Below, one piece after another: positions 1 to 7,064 of a DNA stretch of 40,819 nt. Both the position numbers and the translations under genes were made by a program. This stretch comes from Clostridia bacterium (GTDB lineage Bacteria; Bacillota; Clostridia; Oscillospirales; CAG-272): positions 1-40,819 of the forward strand of contig JAFQVV010000039.1 of the NCBI GenBank assembly GCA_017407835.1. Reading direction: 5' to 3'. Numbering within the stretch: position 1 is the stretch's first letter; the number at the start of each line of letters is the position of its first letter. The notes under the pieces were generated by a model. The model saw only the letters and a program-made list of their open reading frames with translations. It had not been told where the DNA came from and searched no databases.

Positions 1-8
1 CACCGTTG

Positions 9-40
9 AAAAAGAAAAACCGCATCTGTGATGCGGTTTT
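9..40 (-). terminator. Intrinsic terminator after the tRNA-Ala gene
   Basis: A 10-bp inverted repeat (AAAACCGCAT / ATGCGGTTTT, 16-40) is followed on the minus strand by a T-rich run. It directly follows the 3' end of the minus-strand tRNA pair. It also has a T run on the plus strand, so it may work both ways. Confidence 0.8.
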
Positions 41-44
41 CTTT

Positions 45-120
<76 letters not shown>

Positions 121-168
121 ATATGCGTGCGTACAGTGTCATCATTCGATCGCACGGAACGCCCGCGC

Positions 169-245
169 TGGTCGAGATGACAGGATTCGAACCTGCGGCC
201 TCTTGGTCCCGAACCAAGCGCTCTACCAAGCTGAGCCACATCTCG
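169..245 (-). tRNA. tRNA-Pro, anticodon CGG
   Basis: The minus strand gives a 77-nt cloverleaf with a perfect acceptor stem CGAGATG/CATCTCG. The anticodon stem CTTGG/CCAAG carries the loop TTCGGGA, so the anticodon is CGG (Pro, CCG codons). The T loop is GGTTCGAATCC and CCA is encoded at 169-171. It is the upstream member of the tRNA pair. The 186 bp between it and the ldh stop codon hold only the ldh terminator and no further gene that I can see. Confidence 0.96.
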
Positions 246-379
246 TTGAATAAACAGCTTTGTTATTATAGCATAGTCCCGCGAATTTGTCAAGGTATTT
301 TTCGGTGAAAAACAAATATTTTTCCGATGTGTTGGTTTTCAGAGGGCTTAAATTCGGGTGCACAGACAAATTGCGGCAT

Positions 380-421
380 AAAAAACGGGGGTGCCGCGCA
401 AGCAGCGCAACACCTCCGTTG
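380..421 (-). terminator. Terminator of the ldh transcript
   Basis: On the minus strand, a GGAGGTGTTGCGC arm and a GCGCGGCACCCCC arm around a short loop are followed by a run of six T. It lies 12 bp after the ldh stop codon. Its core (GGTGCCGCGC on plus, 390-399) recurs in two other terminators of this window, at 5756 and 18206. Confidence 0.85.
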
Positions 422-432
422 AAGGCTATGTG

Positions 433-1377
433 TTAAATATCCAGCGCGTTGATGACATCGCGCAATGCCTGGGCACTTGCGTGCAGCTGCGTGAGCTCGG
501 CGGCGGTGAGGTTGTAGAGAACCTTGCCGATTGCACCGTCGCTGCCGATGGTGTTGAGGATACTCAGGCAGACGTCCTCAAGACCGTACTCGCCGTGGAG
601 CATGGTGGACACTGCCATGGTGGTATCAAGGCTGCCGAGGAGTGAGCGGCAGAGATGGCAGACCGAAGCCGAGATGGCATAGTAGGTTGCACCTTTACGC
701 TCGATGATACGTGCGCCCGATTTGCGGACATAATTCTCGATTTCCTCAAAATCCATCACCGGATAATCGCCGGGACGGCCGACCAGAGATTTTTCAAATT
801 CCTTGATCGGAATGCCCGAGATGTTGACCTGCGACCACGGAATAAAGGAGCTGTCACCGTGTTCGCCCATCACACAGGCGTGGACATTATGCTGGCTGAT
901 CTGATAGTATTCGGAAAGACGCTGACGCAGGCGTGCGGTGTCAAGCAGTGTACCTGTTCCGATGACGCGATGTTCGGGAAGCCCCGAGCAGCGGCAGACG
1001 GTATAGGTCAGAATGTCAACGGGATTGCTGACAATGATATAGGTCGCATCGGGGGCATAGCGGGTGATCTGGGGAAGAATTTGCTTGGTGATATTGACAT
1101 TGGTCTGTGCCAGTTCAAGGCGGGTCTGCCCGGGCTTGCGCGCAATACCCGAGGTCAGGATTACGATGTCGGAATTAGCCGCATCCGAATAGTCTCCTGC
1201 ATAAATGGTCATCGGCGAACAGAAGGGAACGCTCTGACGGATATCCAGCGCTTCACCCATAGCTTTCTTTTCATTGATGTCAATCATGACAATTTCGGTT
1301 GCATAGCCTGTCATCACAAGGGAGTATGCAATCGTAGAACCGACGCTGCCGGCGCCGATGATAGTTACTTTTCTCAT
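433..1377 (-). CDS. ldh: L-lactate dehydrogenase-like 2-hydroxyacid dehydrogenase
   Basis: This 314-aa protein is a full-length member of the LDH/MDH family, which interconverts a 2-oxoacid and its L-hydroxyacid with NAD(H) in the cytoplasm. The Rossmann motif GAGSVGS (residues 8-14) is followed by Asp33, the usual NAD-selecting acid. Catalytic residues are visible: Arg86 in the mobile loop, Asp146 and Arg149 in LDTARLR, and His173 in GEHGDS. Overall similarity, including GTGTLLDTARLR and the C-terminal KGATYYAIS segment, points to LDH. The loop reads ARKPGQTR, so Arg80 occupies the position that is usually Gln in LDH and Arg in malate dehydrogenase. Substrate choice between pyruvate and oxaloacetate is therefore uncertain. 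The start ATG has AAAGGAG 7 bases upstream. The gene is monocistronic, with its own promoter and terminator. Confidence 0.88.
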   Translation of the reverse strand: MRKVTIIGAGSVGSTIAYSLVMTGYATEIVMIDINEKKAMGEALDIRQSVPFCSPMTIYAGDYSDAANSDIVILTSGIARKPGQTRLELAQTNVNITKQILPQITRYAPDATYIIVSNPVDILTYTVCRCSGLPEHRVIGTGTLLDTARLRQRLSEYYQISQHNVHACVMGEHGDSSFIPWSQVNISGIPIKEFEKSLVGRPGDYPVMDFEEIENYVRKSGARIIERKGATYYAISASVCHLCRSLLGSLDTTMAVSTMLHGEYGLEDVCLSILNTIGSDGAIGKVLYNLTAAELTQLHASAQALRDVINALDI

Positions 1378-1397
1378 GGGGGTGCTCCTTTAGTCGT

Positions 1398-1426
1398 ATT
1401 GTAAAATATTGTACCTTTTTTGACAA
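1398..1426 (-). promoter_or_regulatory. Sigma-A promoter of ldh
   Basis: Minus strand: -35 TTGTCA (1426-1421), 17-bp spacer, -10 TACAAT (1403-1398), followed by AAAGGAG and the ldh start. Confidence 0.75.
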
Positions 1427-1544
1427 AAATTTGCAAGTTAAAAAAAACATAACAGCATTACCTAATTGATATAATGCGTCAATGTTTTAACAATCTTTTG
1501 GCGTTTTCCCATGTTGAGCCGAATGCGAAATCATGGGAAAAGCC

Positions 1545-1573
1545 TTGCGTTTGGATGAATTTTATGGTACAAT
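1545..1573 (+). promoter_or_regulatory. Promoter of the CapA-type lipoprotein gene
   Basis: -35 TTGCGT (1545-1550), 17-bp spacer, -10 TACAAT (1568-1573). It lies 45 bp before the ATG at 1618. Confidence 0.6.
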
Positions 1574-1617
1574 ATTGCATACTGATCAAACAGGAATAAT
1601 AAAATGGAGATATATTG

Positions 1618-2850
1618 ATGAAACTATCTGTCAGATGTATGGTATGCCTGTTGGCATCTGCCATTTTGTTTGGTGCGGTCGGATGTACGAGTGCGGTATC
1701 GTCATCGGTTTCTCCGACCGAAGCCATTACCCCGCCCGCAACCGAGGCGCAGCCGAGCACCGATCTGCCGATCGCCTCGCCAATTGACAGCTCGCGCATT
1801 CATTTTGTTGCGGCGGGAGACAATATTATACATGAAGCGGTTTTTACCGATGCTAAGCGGAATGCTGCTGTTTTAGCCTCCACAGAGGGAGGAACGCAGA
1901 CATATGCTTTCGCCTCAATGTACGATGGCATCGCCGATTTGATCGGTGGGGCTGATTTGGCCTATGTCAATCATGAGTCTCCCATCTCTTCCCGCTATGC
2001 TGTGGCGGGGTATCCCGATTTTAACTCCCCCGCCGATGCGGGGCGGGATCTGCTTGCGGTTGGGTTTGATATCATCAACATTGCCAATAATCATATGCTC
2101 GATATGGGCGAGGCGGGGCTGAACGACAGCATTGCCTATTGGCAGTCGACCTCCGCGCAGGCAATTCTGGGAGCCTGCTCCCGTGCCGACTATGATGCCG
2201 ACAACCTGCGCATGGTTGAGATTGACGGGGTAAAAATTGCCTTCCTCAGCTATACCACGCTGATCAACTGGTCGCACGCCAACGCACTTTCAGCCGCCAG
2301 CCGACACATTGTTCCCTATGCCAAGGATGCCGATATCAAGCGGCAGATGGCGGCGGCACGCGAGAGCGGTGCGGATTTGATTTTTGTTGCCATGCACTGG
2401 GGAGATGAAGGAAAATTCCAGCCAAACGCTGAGCAGAAGCGCCTGGCTCAGCTGCTCGCCGACGAGGGGGCGGATGTCATCCTCGGCAGCCATTCGCATA
2501 ATATTCAGCCCATCGAGTGGCTCGAGGGAAGGGATGGCAACCGTACGCTTGTTTCTTATTCGACGGGCAATCTGATTTCCACCATGCTCTACAGTTACTA
2601 TATGGTAGGTGGGCTCTTGACCTTTGACATTGTCAGCGAAACGGGAAGTGATCCCTATATTGACAATGTGGTGTTTGTTCCGATCATGACGCATTATTCC
2701 ATGACCCGTGACAGCCTGGCGCTCTATCGGCTCTCGGATTACACCGAGGAGCTTGCCGCCGCACACGGTGCGCAGCTCAACGGCAGATTCACGCTGGATA
2801 CGCTTTGGCGATATGTCACCGACACCATTGCTGCCGAGTTTTTGCCGTAA
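1618..2850 (+). CDS. CapA-family lipoprotein (metallophosphatase fold)
   Basis: This 410-aa protein belongs to the CapA/PgsA family, extracytoplasmic proteins with a calcineurin-like metallophosphoesterase fold linked to poly-gamma-glutamate and other surface polymers. It starts with a lipoprotein signal peptide whose lipobox ends at Cys23 (AVGC), then a Ser/Thr/Pro-rich linker to about residue 60. Family metal-site motifs follow: AAGDNIIHEA, YVNHES, NIANNHMLDMG, AMHWGDE and GSHSHNIQP. I chose ATG 1618 over the in-frame TTG three bases earlier because GGAGA lies 7 bases before it. It is not in a pgs/cap operon: ldh diverges upstream and DUF1292 follows with its own promoter. The true substrate is unknown, and capsule synthesis should not be assumed. 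Confidence 0.85.
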   Translation: MKLSVRCMVCLLASAILFGAVGCTSAVSSSVSPTEAITPPATEAQPSTDLPIASPIDSSRIHFVAAGDNIIHEAVFTDAKRNAAVLASTEGGTQTYAFASMYDGIADLIGGADLAYVNHESPISSRYAVAGYPDFNSPADAGRDLLAVGFDIINIANNHMLDMGEAGLNDSIAYWQSTSAQAILGACSRADYDADNLRMVEIDGVKIAFLSYTTLINWSHANALSAASRHIVPYAKDADIKRQMAAARESGADLIFVAMHWGDEGKFQPNAEQKRLAQLLADEGADVILGSHSHNIQPIEWLEGRDGNRTLVSYSTGNLISTMLYSYYMVGGLLTFDIVSETGSDPYIDNVVFVPIMTHYSMTRDSLALYRLSDYTEELAAAHGAQLNGRFTLDTLWRYVTDTIAAEFLP

Positions 2851-2893
2851 CCTGACCTGTCGGCGGAATTTATGGTTCCCCCGCAAAAACCTC

Positions 2894-2922
2894 TTGACAT
2901 TTTGTGTGTTTCACGATAAAAT
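2894..2922 (+). promoter_or_regulatory. Strong sigma-A promoter of the DUF1292 gene
   Basis: Perfect -35 TTGACA (2894-2899), 17-bp spacer, -10 TAAAAT (2917-2922). Confidence 0.85.
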
Positions 2923-2969
2923 ATAAATAGAACCTCGAGAACGAGAGATTGAGAAAGGAGATATTTTCC

Positions 2970-3272
2970 ATGAATGAAGAACAACTGGACTACGAATATT
3001 ATACTTTGACCGATGAGGACGGAAACGAGTCCGAATTTGAGCTGTTGGCTGCCTGCGAGCTGGAAGGCGTGGCATATTACGCGCTGGTTCCCGTTGAAGA
3101 CAGCGATAATGAGTTTGCGGAATATGTCGTTCTTCGCCGCGAGAAGGACGAAAACGGCGAGGACATTTTGGTCACCATCGAGGATGATGATGAGTTTGAC
3201 CGCGTTGCCGATTATTTCGATGATTTGCTGCAGAGCGAAATCGATTACGACGCAAACGCACCGCAGGAGTAA
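2970..3272 (+). CDS. DUF1292 (YrzB-like) small acidic protein
   Basis: This 100-aa, very acidic protein has the pattern of the DUF1292 family: YYTLTDEDGNESEFELLAAC, then a central VAYYALVP strand and an EYVVLRRE.DENGEDILVTIEDDDEFDRVADYF block. The family is widespread in Firmicutes and often sits with the ruvX (yrrK) region. Its function is unknown and no catalytic residues are evident. ATG 2970 was chosen over an upstream TTG (2949) because AAAGGAG lies 9 bases before it. It has a strong promoter of its own and is followed by a structured RNA rather than a gene. Confidence 0.85.
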   Translation: MNEEQLDYEYYTLTDEDGNESEFELLAACELEGVAYYALVPVEDSDNEFAEYVVLRREKDENGEDILVTIEDDDEFDRVADYFDDLLQSEIDYDANAPQE

Positions 3273-3307
3273 GCTAAGACTTTTTATCACAAAATAACTT
3301 CGCACGG

Positions 3308-3521
3308 CATATCCTGCTTGGTGCGTGATGATCGAATATTCGGAACCTACAACAGAAATTTGGAGTCCGACTTCTTTGTTGGGGATGCAGACCTCCCCCG
3401 CCACCCTCTTTTGACGGTGCCCGGGGACGTTGGGAGCGCAAACACAGAGAGAGGACACCACCTTGCGTAGAGCAGGGTTTCCATTTTCGATCACACGGCC
3501 CGGTGGGATTTTGTTTTTTTT
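3308..3521 (+). ncRNA. ssrS: Probable 6S RNA
   Basis: About 210 nt without a good ORF fold into one long, interrupted rod. The closing helix pairs ATCCTGCTTGG (from 3310) with the complementary segment near 3497-3509. It continues as CGTG...GATCGAA against TTCGATC.CACG (3485-3497), then GGAACC with GGTTTCC. An inner TCTTTGT/ACAGAGA helix (near 3373 and 3443) follows, with CACC/GGTG flanked by CCCC/GGGG at the tip. Large internal loops lie between the helices. A run of eight T follows the closing helix (3511-3521). A closed rod with a central bubble and a 3' T run fits 6S RNA, which binds sigma-A RNA polymerase. The identification rests on architecture only. SRP RNA, tmRNA and RNase P were considered, and their signature motifs were not seen. 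Confidence 0.6.
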
Positions 3522-3542
3522 GTGCTGAGTAGGGGGTACATA

Positions 3543-4478
3543 ATGAGAAAATTCACGCGGTGTTTTGCCGTTTGTTTTATCATGCTTTTGTTTGTTTGTG
3601 CCGTGGTGTGCCTTCCCATATATGCCGATGTGGGCAATATGGACTGGGGTGCAGATGGCGGATATGACTATGGCGGGGGATACGACTACGGCGGCGGATA
3701 TGATTACGGTTACGGCTACGGCGATTACGGGTACATTGACGGCGAGTCAATCGTGCTTGACTTCGGCTCGGTTGCGGTAATCGTGGTTGTGATTTTGATT
3801 GTTGTGGTCATTCGGACCAAAAAGGGGGGCGGATCGGGTTCCCATACCGCACCCACCGCATCGCAGCGCCGCGTGACGCAAACGCAGAGTGCCGCAAATA
3901 CGCTTACGCAGGCGGATGAGCAGGCGGTGATCGATGCGATCCGCACGCGAGATCCCGACTTCGCGGCTGAGCAATTCAAGGCATACGCCGGGGATGTTTT
4001 CCTGCGTGTGCAGGAGGCATGGGAGGCGCGTAACTGGGCGATTATCCGCCCGTTTGAGAGCGATAAGCTTTTTAACCTCCATCAGCGTCAGCTGCAGGAG
4101 TATATCGATCGCAAAAAGACCAATCATATGGACGAGCAGTACATCAGCGCAGTGCGGTTGGCCGAGTTCCGTGAGGACGGGGCAAACGAGGTGCTCACCA
4201 TCCGCTTGGATGCCACACTGCTGGACTACACCACCGATGATGAGACGGGTGCTGTCGTGCAGGGCAATACCTACACCAAATATGCCCGTGCTTATCGGTT
4301 GGCGTTTATTCGCTCCAAGGGGACGAAAACCTCAACGTCGGGCAAGCTGACCGCGCACGCCTGCCCCAGCTGCGGGGCTGCGCTTGAACTCAACGCCAGC
4401 GGAGTATGTGAATACTGCGGAAATGTTGTAACCAGCGGTGAGTACGGCTGGGTGCTCAACGAATATAATAAATGGTAA
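3543..4478 (+). CDS. Tim44-like domain membrane protein with C-terminal zinc ribbon
   Basis: A 311-aa protein. A signal peptide (to about residue 29, ending PIYA) is followed by a low-complexity Gly/Tyr/Asp segment of repeated GGYDYG units (about 38-65). One strong membrane span comes next (VAVIVVVILIVVVI), then a basic-polar linker. The region from about residue 115 to 260 (ADEQAVIDAIRTRDPDFAAEQFKAYAGDVFLRVQEAWEARNW...) has the form of the Tim44-like domain, an alpha+beta fold used by membrane-anchored proteins. A C-terminal CPSC...CEYC zinc ribbon closes the protein. The start at 3543 follows AGGGGG with 6 bases between. It is probably anchored with the Tim44-like and zinc parts in the cytoplasm and the Tyr-rich loop outside. 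Its role is unknown. Confidence 0.78.
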   Translation: MRKFTRCFAVCFIMLLFVCAVVCLPIYADVGNMDWGADGGYDYGGGYDYGGGYDYGYGYGDYGYIDGESIVLDFGSVAVIVVVILIVVVIRTKKGGGSGSHTAPTASQRRVTQTQSAANTLTQADEQAVIDAIRTRDPDFAAEQFKAYAGDVFLRVQEAWEARNWAIIRPFESDKLFNLHQRQLQEYIDRKKTNHMDEQYISAVRLAEFREDGANEVLTIRLDATLLDYTTDDETGAVVQGNTYTKYARAYRLAFIRSKGTKTSTSGKLTAHACPSCGAALELNASGVCEYCGNVVTSGEYGWVLNEYNKW

Positions 4479-4485
4479 TGTAAAA

Positions 4486-4520
4486 GAAGAAGAGACGCGC
4501 CGTTGGCGCGTCTCTTCTTC
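4486..4520. terminator. Bidirectional terminator between convergent genes
   Basis: A near-perfect inverted repeat of 15 bp (GAAGAAGAGACGCGC / GCGCGTCTCTTCTTC) separates the plus-strand Tim44-like gene from the minus-strand isomerase-like gene. T-rich flanks are present on each side. Confidence 0.8.
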
Positions 4521-4529
4521 GATTTTGCG

Positions 4530-5441
4530 TTATGCATTCTCAAACAGCTTGACACAGTACATGCCCACTTCATAGGCGAATTTAGCAGCGGTGGGGCGCA
4601 TGGCGTCGGGAACACCGTTCATGAAACCGTGGCATTCGTAGGTGAAATCCCCCGTGTAGCCAATTTCCTTGAGCAGGGGCATGATCTTCTCCCACGGTGT
4701 GGTGCCGCGGACAAAGGGGATATAGTGATCATCGTGGAGCTTATCATTTTCCTGCACGTGTGTTGCTTTGAGACGGTGACCGAGCTTGCGCAGCGGAACG
4801 GTTTGATCGCGGTAGACCAGTTCGGCGTGGCCAAAGTCCCAGCAGCCACCGCAGGCGGGATCATTGATGCCGTCGATGATGGCAATCTGCTCCTCTACCA
4901 CGGCGGTAAAACGGCGCTTGGTTTTGACGGGATTGAATTCAGCCATGTTCTCAACAGCGATGCCGGTGCCATACTTGGCGGCAAGCTCAACCTGCCAGCC
5001 GAAGAAATCCAGGTTGGCGCGCAGATTTTCCTCGAAATTCAGCTCAGCCCGCTCGGTTGCGGTCTGCGCATGATTGGTCACCCACTTGACACCGAGCCGT
5101 GCGCTGGCGATGATGGTCCGCCGCACCGATTCGCGATACCATTCGCGGTATTCGTCGGTGAGAGGAGAGATGTCGGTGCGATACAGGTTGGAGTCAAAGG
5201 GGGTGTGCGATTGGGTAAAGGTGACACCGAGCTTGGCGGCATGATTGCCGACTTCGTCAACCCATGCTTCCCAGTCGTCCCGGCAAAGCTCGTGTCCGCT
5301 TTGGCGCAGCCCTGCACCGCAGAAATTCAAATCGATGACGCGAAATCCTGCTGCATAACAGAGATCGATGGATTCGAGCATAGGCGTACGTCCGCCTTGA
5401 CGGTGGGAGGGGAAAAGACAGGTGGATGTGGAAAGGTTCAT
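4530..5441 (-). CDS. Sugar phosphate isomerase/epimerase-like TIM-barrel protein
   Basis: A 303-aa protein of the xylose-isomerase-like TIM-barrel family (AP endonuclease 2 / IolE / sugar epimerase group), which binds divalent metal and rearranges sugars or their phosphates. Visible pieces are the N-terminal strand with FRVIDLNFCGAG, the metal-site region IAVENMAEF, CWDFGHAEL, THVQENDKLHDDHYIPFVRG and the C-terminal FTYECHGF. Glu, Asp and His in these motifs match the usual metal ligands. The start has CGGAGG 6 bases upstream. It is a single gene with its own promoter (5484-5512). The exact substrate cannot be read from the sequence. Confidence 0.82.
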   Translation of the reverse strand: MNLSTSTCLFPSHRQGGRTPMLESIDLCYAAGFRVIDLNFCGAGLRQSGHELCRDDWEAWVDEVGNHAAKLGVTFTQSHTPFDSNLYRTDISPLTDEYREWYRESVRRTIIASARLGVKWVTNHAQTATERAELNFEENLRANLDFFGWQVELAAKYGTGIAVENMAEFNPVKTKRRFTAVVEEQIAIIDGINDPACGGCWDFGHAELVYRDQTVPLRKLGHRLKATHVQENDKLHDDHYIPFVRGTTPWEKIMPLLKEIGYTGDFTYECHGFMNGVPDAMRPTAAKFAYEVGMYCVKLFENA

Positions 5442-5483
5442 GATTGCCTCCGAGAGATGAAATTACAAGCATCATATGCTAAC

Positions 5484-5512
5484 ATTATACGATAAGCGGG
5501 GGATGATTGCAA
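5484..5512 (-). promoter_or_regulatory. Promoter of the isomerase-like gene
   Basis: Minus strand: -35 TTGCAA (5512-5507), 17-bp spacer, perfect -10 TATAAT (5489-5484). Confidence 0.75.
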
Positions 5513-5614
5513 GCATCCGGCGTAATTTTGTCAAAAACATCTTCCTTTTCGGGAACATTTTCGACTTTTTCCCGTCTTATTTTTTGCAAAGATAACAAAA
5601 TGGAGGCTGCCGGG

Positions 5615-5752
5615 ATGAAAAAGAAATCTTTTGTTTTTTTGTGTGCATGTTTGGCTGTTTGTGCCATTTGGATGACTGCGGCGTTTGCCGTTGAAGAAGG
5701 TGCTTGGCTTTGGCCGAGCAGTTATGGGTATACCGATACCATATGGATATAA
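5615..5752 (+). CDS. Small secreted peptide (45 aa)
   Basis: ATG 5615 follows GGAGG (5602-5606) by 8 bases and opens a 45-codon frame. The first 25 residues form a textbook Sec signal: MKKKS, a hydrophobic core rich in Phe, Leu, Cys and Ala, and a TAAFA cleavage site. The predicted mature product is about 20 residues, VEEGAWLWPSSYGYTDTIWI, rich in Trp and Tyr. A strong terminator starts two bases after the stop codon, so the gene is a complete short transcript rather than a fragment. I recognise no family. A secreted signal, an antimicrobial peptide or a membrane-tethered peptide are all possible. The unusual shortness keeps confidence moderate. Confidence 0.6.
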   Translation: MKKKSFVFLCACLAVCAIWMTAAFAVEEGAWLWPSSYGYTDTIWI

Positions 5753-5754
5753 AA

Positions 5755-5789
5755 AGGTGCCGCGCAAATGAGTGCGGCACCTCTTTATT
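5755..5789. terminator. Terminator after the small secreted peptide
   Basis: Perfect 9-bp arms AGGTGCCGC (5755-5763) and GCGGCACCT (5774-5782), followed by CTTTATT on plus. A T run is also present on minus, so it may work both ways. It shares the 10-mer GGTGCCGCGC with the terminators at 390 and 18206. Confidence 0.85.
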
Positions 5790-5898
5790 GATCGCCCTCG
5801 GCGAGAGATTCAAGTTTTTTTCGATAGCTTGCCATGTCGATGCCCTCACCGCGCAGACCAGCACCGATGAGAATAACGATCTTCTTTGGCTCGGGCAT
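5785..5898 (-). CDS. Possible small protein (37 aa), weakly supported
   Basis: A 37-codon minus-strand frame runs from ATG at 5898 to TAA at 5785 (MPEPKKIVILIGAGLRGEGI and then DMASYRKKLESLAEGDQ). Composition looks protein-like: a short hydrophobic strand with GAG, then a charged helix. The frame cannot extend upstream because a TGA lies two codons before the ATG, and no clear ribosome site is visible. It could be a small protein, a decayed gene end or chance. The 5899-5945 stretch beside it holds nothing I recognise. Confidence 0.3.
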   Translation of the reverse strand: MPEPKKIVILIGAGLRGEGIDMASYRKKLESLAEGDQ

Positions 5899-5945
5899 GT
5901 TGGCTCACGGTGTATATTATTTTTGCGGGAGGAGCATCCACCGAG

Positions 5946-6959
5946 TTAAAGCTTGTCTGCGATTGCCGCGTAGAGGTAATTGGCATACTCTGCAAATCCA
6001 CCATCGTTGGGGTGGAGATAAAGGTCAGCAAAATAGGTTTCATCATGCGGCACAAAGTCAAAGCAGGAGATGACGGTTATATTGGCAAATTCAGCAGTTA
6101 ATTCGCGGATATCCGCATCCACTTGGCAGAATTCGCCGTACTTTTTTGGTGTGTGCAGATCCTTTCTCCAGATGGGAGTGAGTGCGAAAATTTTTGCGCT
6201 TGGATAGAGCCGGGTGAGATTGGTGAAGAATGCCTTTGCATTTCGGAAAAAGGTTTCTCGATCAATGCTGCTCCAGTCGTTGGTTCCGTACGCCACGGTG
6301 ATATAGTCTGGCGTAAAGGGTACGCGCAGTGCGGCAAGCTCACCGACAAAAATTTCTCCGCCGATGGCCAGGTTGATCTCCTCCGCGCCGATACGGTCGC
6401 AAAGCTGTGCCGTGTAGCGCATCGACGGGCGGAGCACATCGTATCCCTGGGTAATGGAATCACCGAAGGCGAGGAGCTTTTTGCTTGGTTTGATCGGGGA
6501 AACAAAAGCACCGTCATCGATTGACAGTTCCTTGATCCATGTTTTTGCCGACCACGGCAGATATATGCAAACACGCTTCTCCCCCTTGCCCAGCGAGAAG
6601 GTTTGGGAAATTTCTCCCAAGGGCAGCTCTACAGTAGAGTAAGCCTGAGGAAGCTCCAAGTTTGAAAAATTATCCAGATAACCGATGGGTTTTTCGTTGA
6701 CAAAAACATCAAACGAAAAATATTTTCTTGTACTGTGATTCTGAACCTCTGTCTTTAAGAAAAGATGCTCACTGTCGGTAGTAAACATCAGTCTTGCGCC
6801 GGCGGAGCAGAAGGTTTTGTGATAAAAATCAGTGCTTCTTTTCTGATAAAAATCCTGTTGTTCTTTGGTAAAGCGGTGGGGGACAAGGGCGCTGTTTTCC
6901 TCTTCAATTCGAACAGCTCCCGTGATCAGTGCTTTGATTTCACTGTGGTTTAATTGCAT
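5946..6959 (-). CDS. Two-domain SGNH/GDSL-type esterase
   Basis: A 337-aa cytoplasmic-looking hydrolase without a signal peptide. The first 150 residues form a beta-rich domain typical of SGNH esterases that carry an N-terminal jelly-roll. The catalytic domain follows: block I AFGDSITQG with the nucleophile Ser168, block II AIGGEIF (Gly201), block III YGTND (Asn227), and block V DLYLHPND with Asp312 and His316. The triad and oxyanion residues are therefore complete. Related enzymes remove acetyl or other acyl groups from sugars, which fits the neighbouring O-acyltransferase pair, though it has a separate promoter. The start is preceded by GAGGTGAT. Confidence 0.87.
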   Translation of the reverse strand: MQLNHSEIKALITGAVRIEEENSALVPHRFTKEQQDFYQKRSTDFYHKTFCSAGARLMFTTDSEHLFLKTEVQNHSTRKYFSFDVFVNEKPIGYLDNFSNLELPQAYSTVELPLGEISQTFSLGKGEKRVCIYLPWSAKTWIKELSIDDGAFVSPIKPSKKLLAFGDSITQGYDVLRPSMRYTAQLCDRIGAEEINLAIGGEIFVGELAALRVPFTPDYITVAYGTNDWSSIDRETFFRNAKAFFTNLTRLYPSAKIFALTPIWRKDLHTPKKYGEFCQVDADIRELTAEFANITVISCFDFVPHDETYFADLYLHPNDGGFAEYANYLYAAIADKL

Positions 6960-6980
6960 GGATACATCACCTCAAGGGGA

Positions 6981-7009
6981 ATTATAGCATACAAAAGTGA
7001 GAATGGCAA
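6981..7009 (-). promoter_or_regulatory. Promoter of the SGNH esterase gene
   Basis: Minus strand: -35 TTGCCA (7009-7004), 17-bp spacer, -10 TATAAT (6986-6981). Confidence 0.75.
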
Positions 7010-7064
7010 GAATTTAGGCGAAAAATTTTCCTCGAACGGGGCGTGTTCGAGGAAATTAGAAAAT

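Noticed and set aside
3655..3740. Tandem GGATATGACTACGG-like repeats, considered as a CRISPR or minisatellite
   Set aside because: They are in frame in the Tim44-like gene and encode GGYDYG units; there are no equal spacers.
4503..5495. 330-codon open frame on the plus strand
   Set aside because: Antisense to the isomerase-like gene and starting inside the terminator hairpin.
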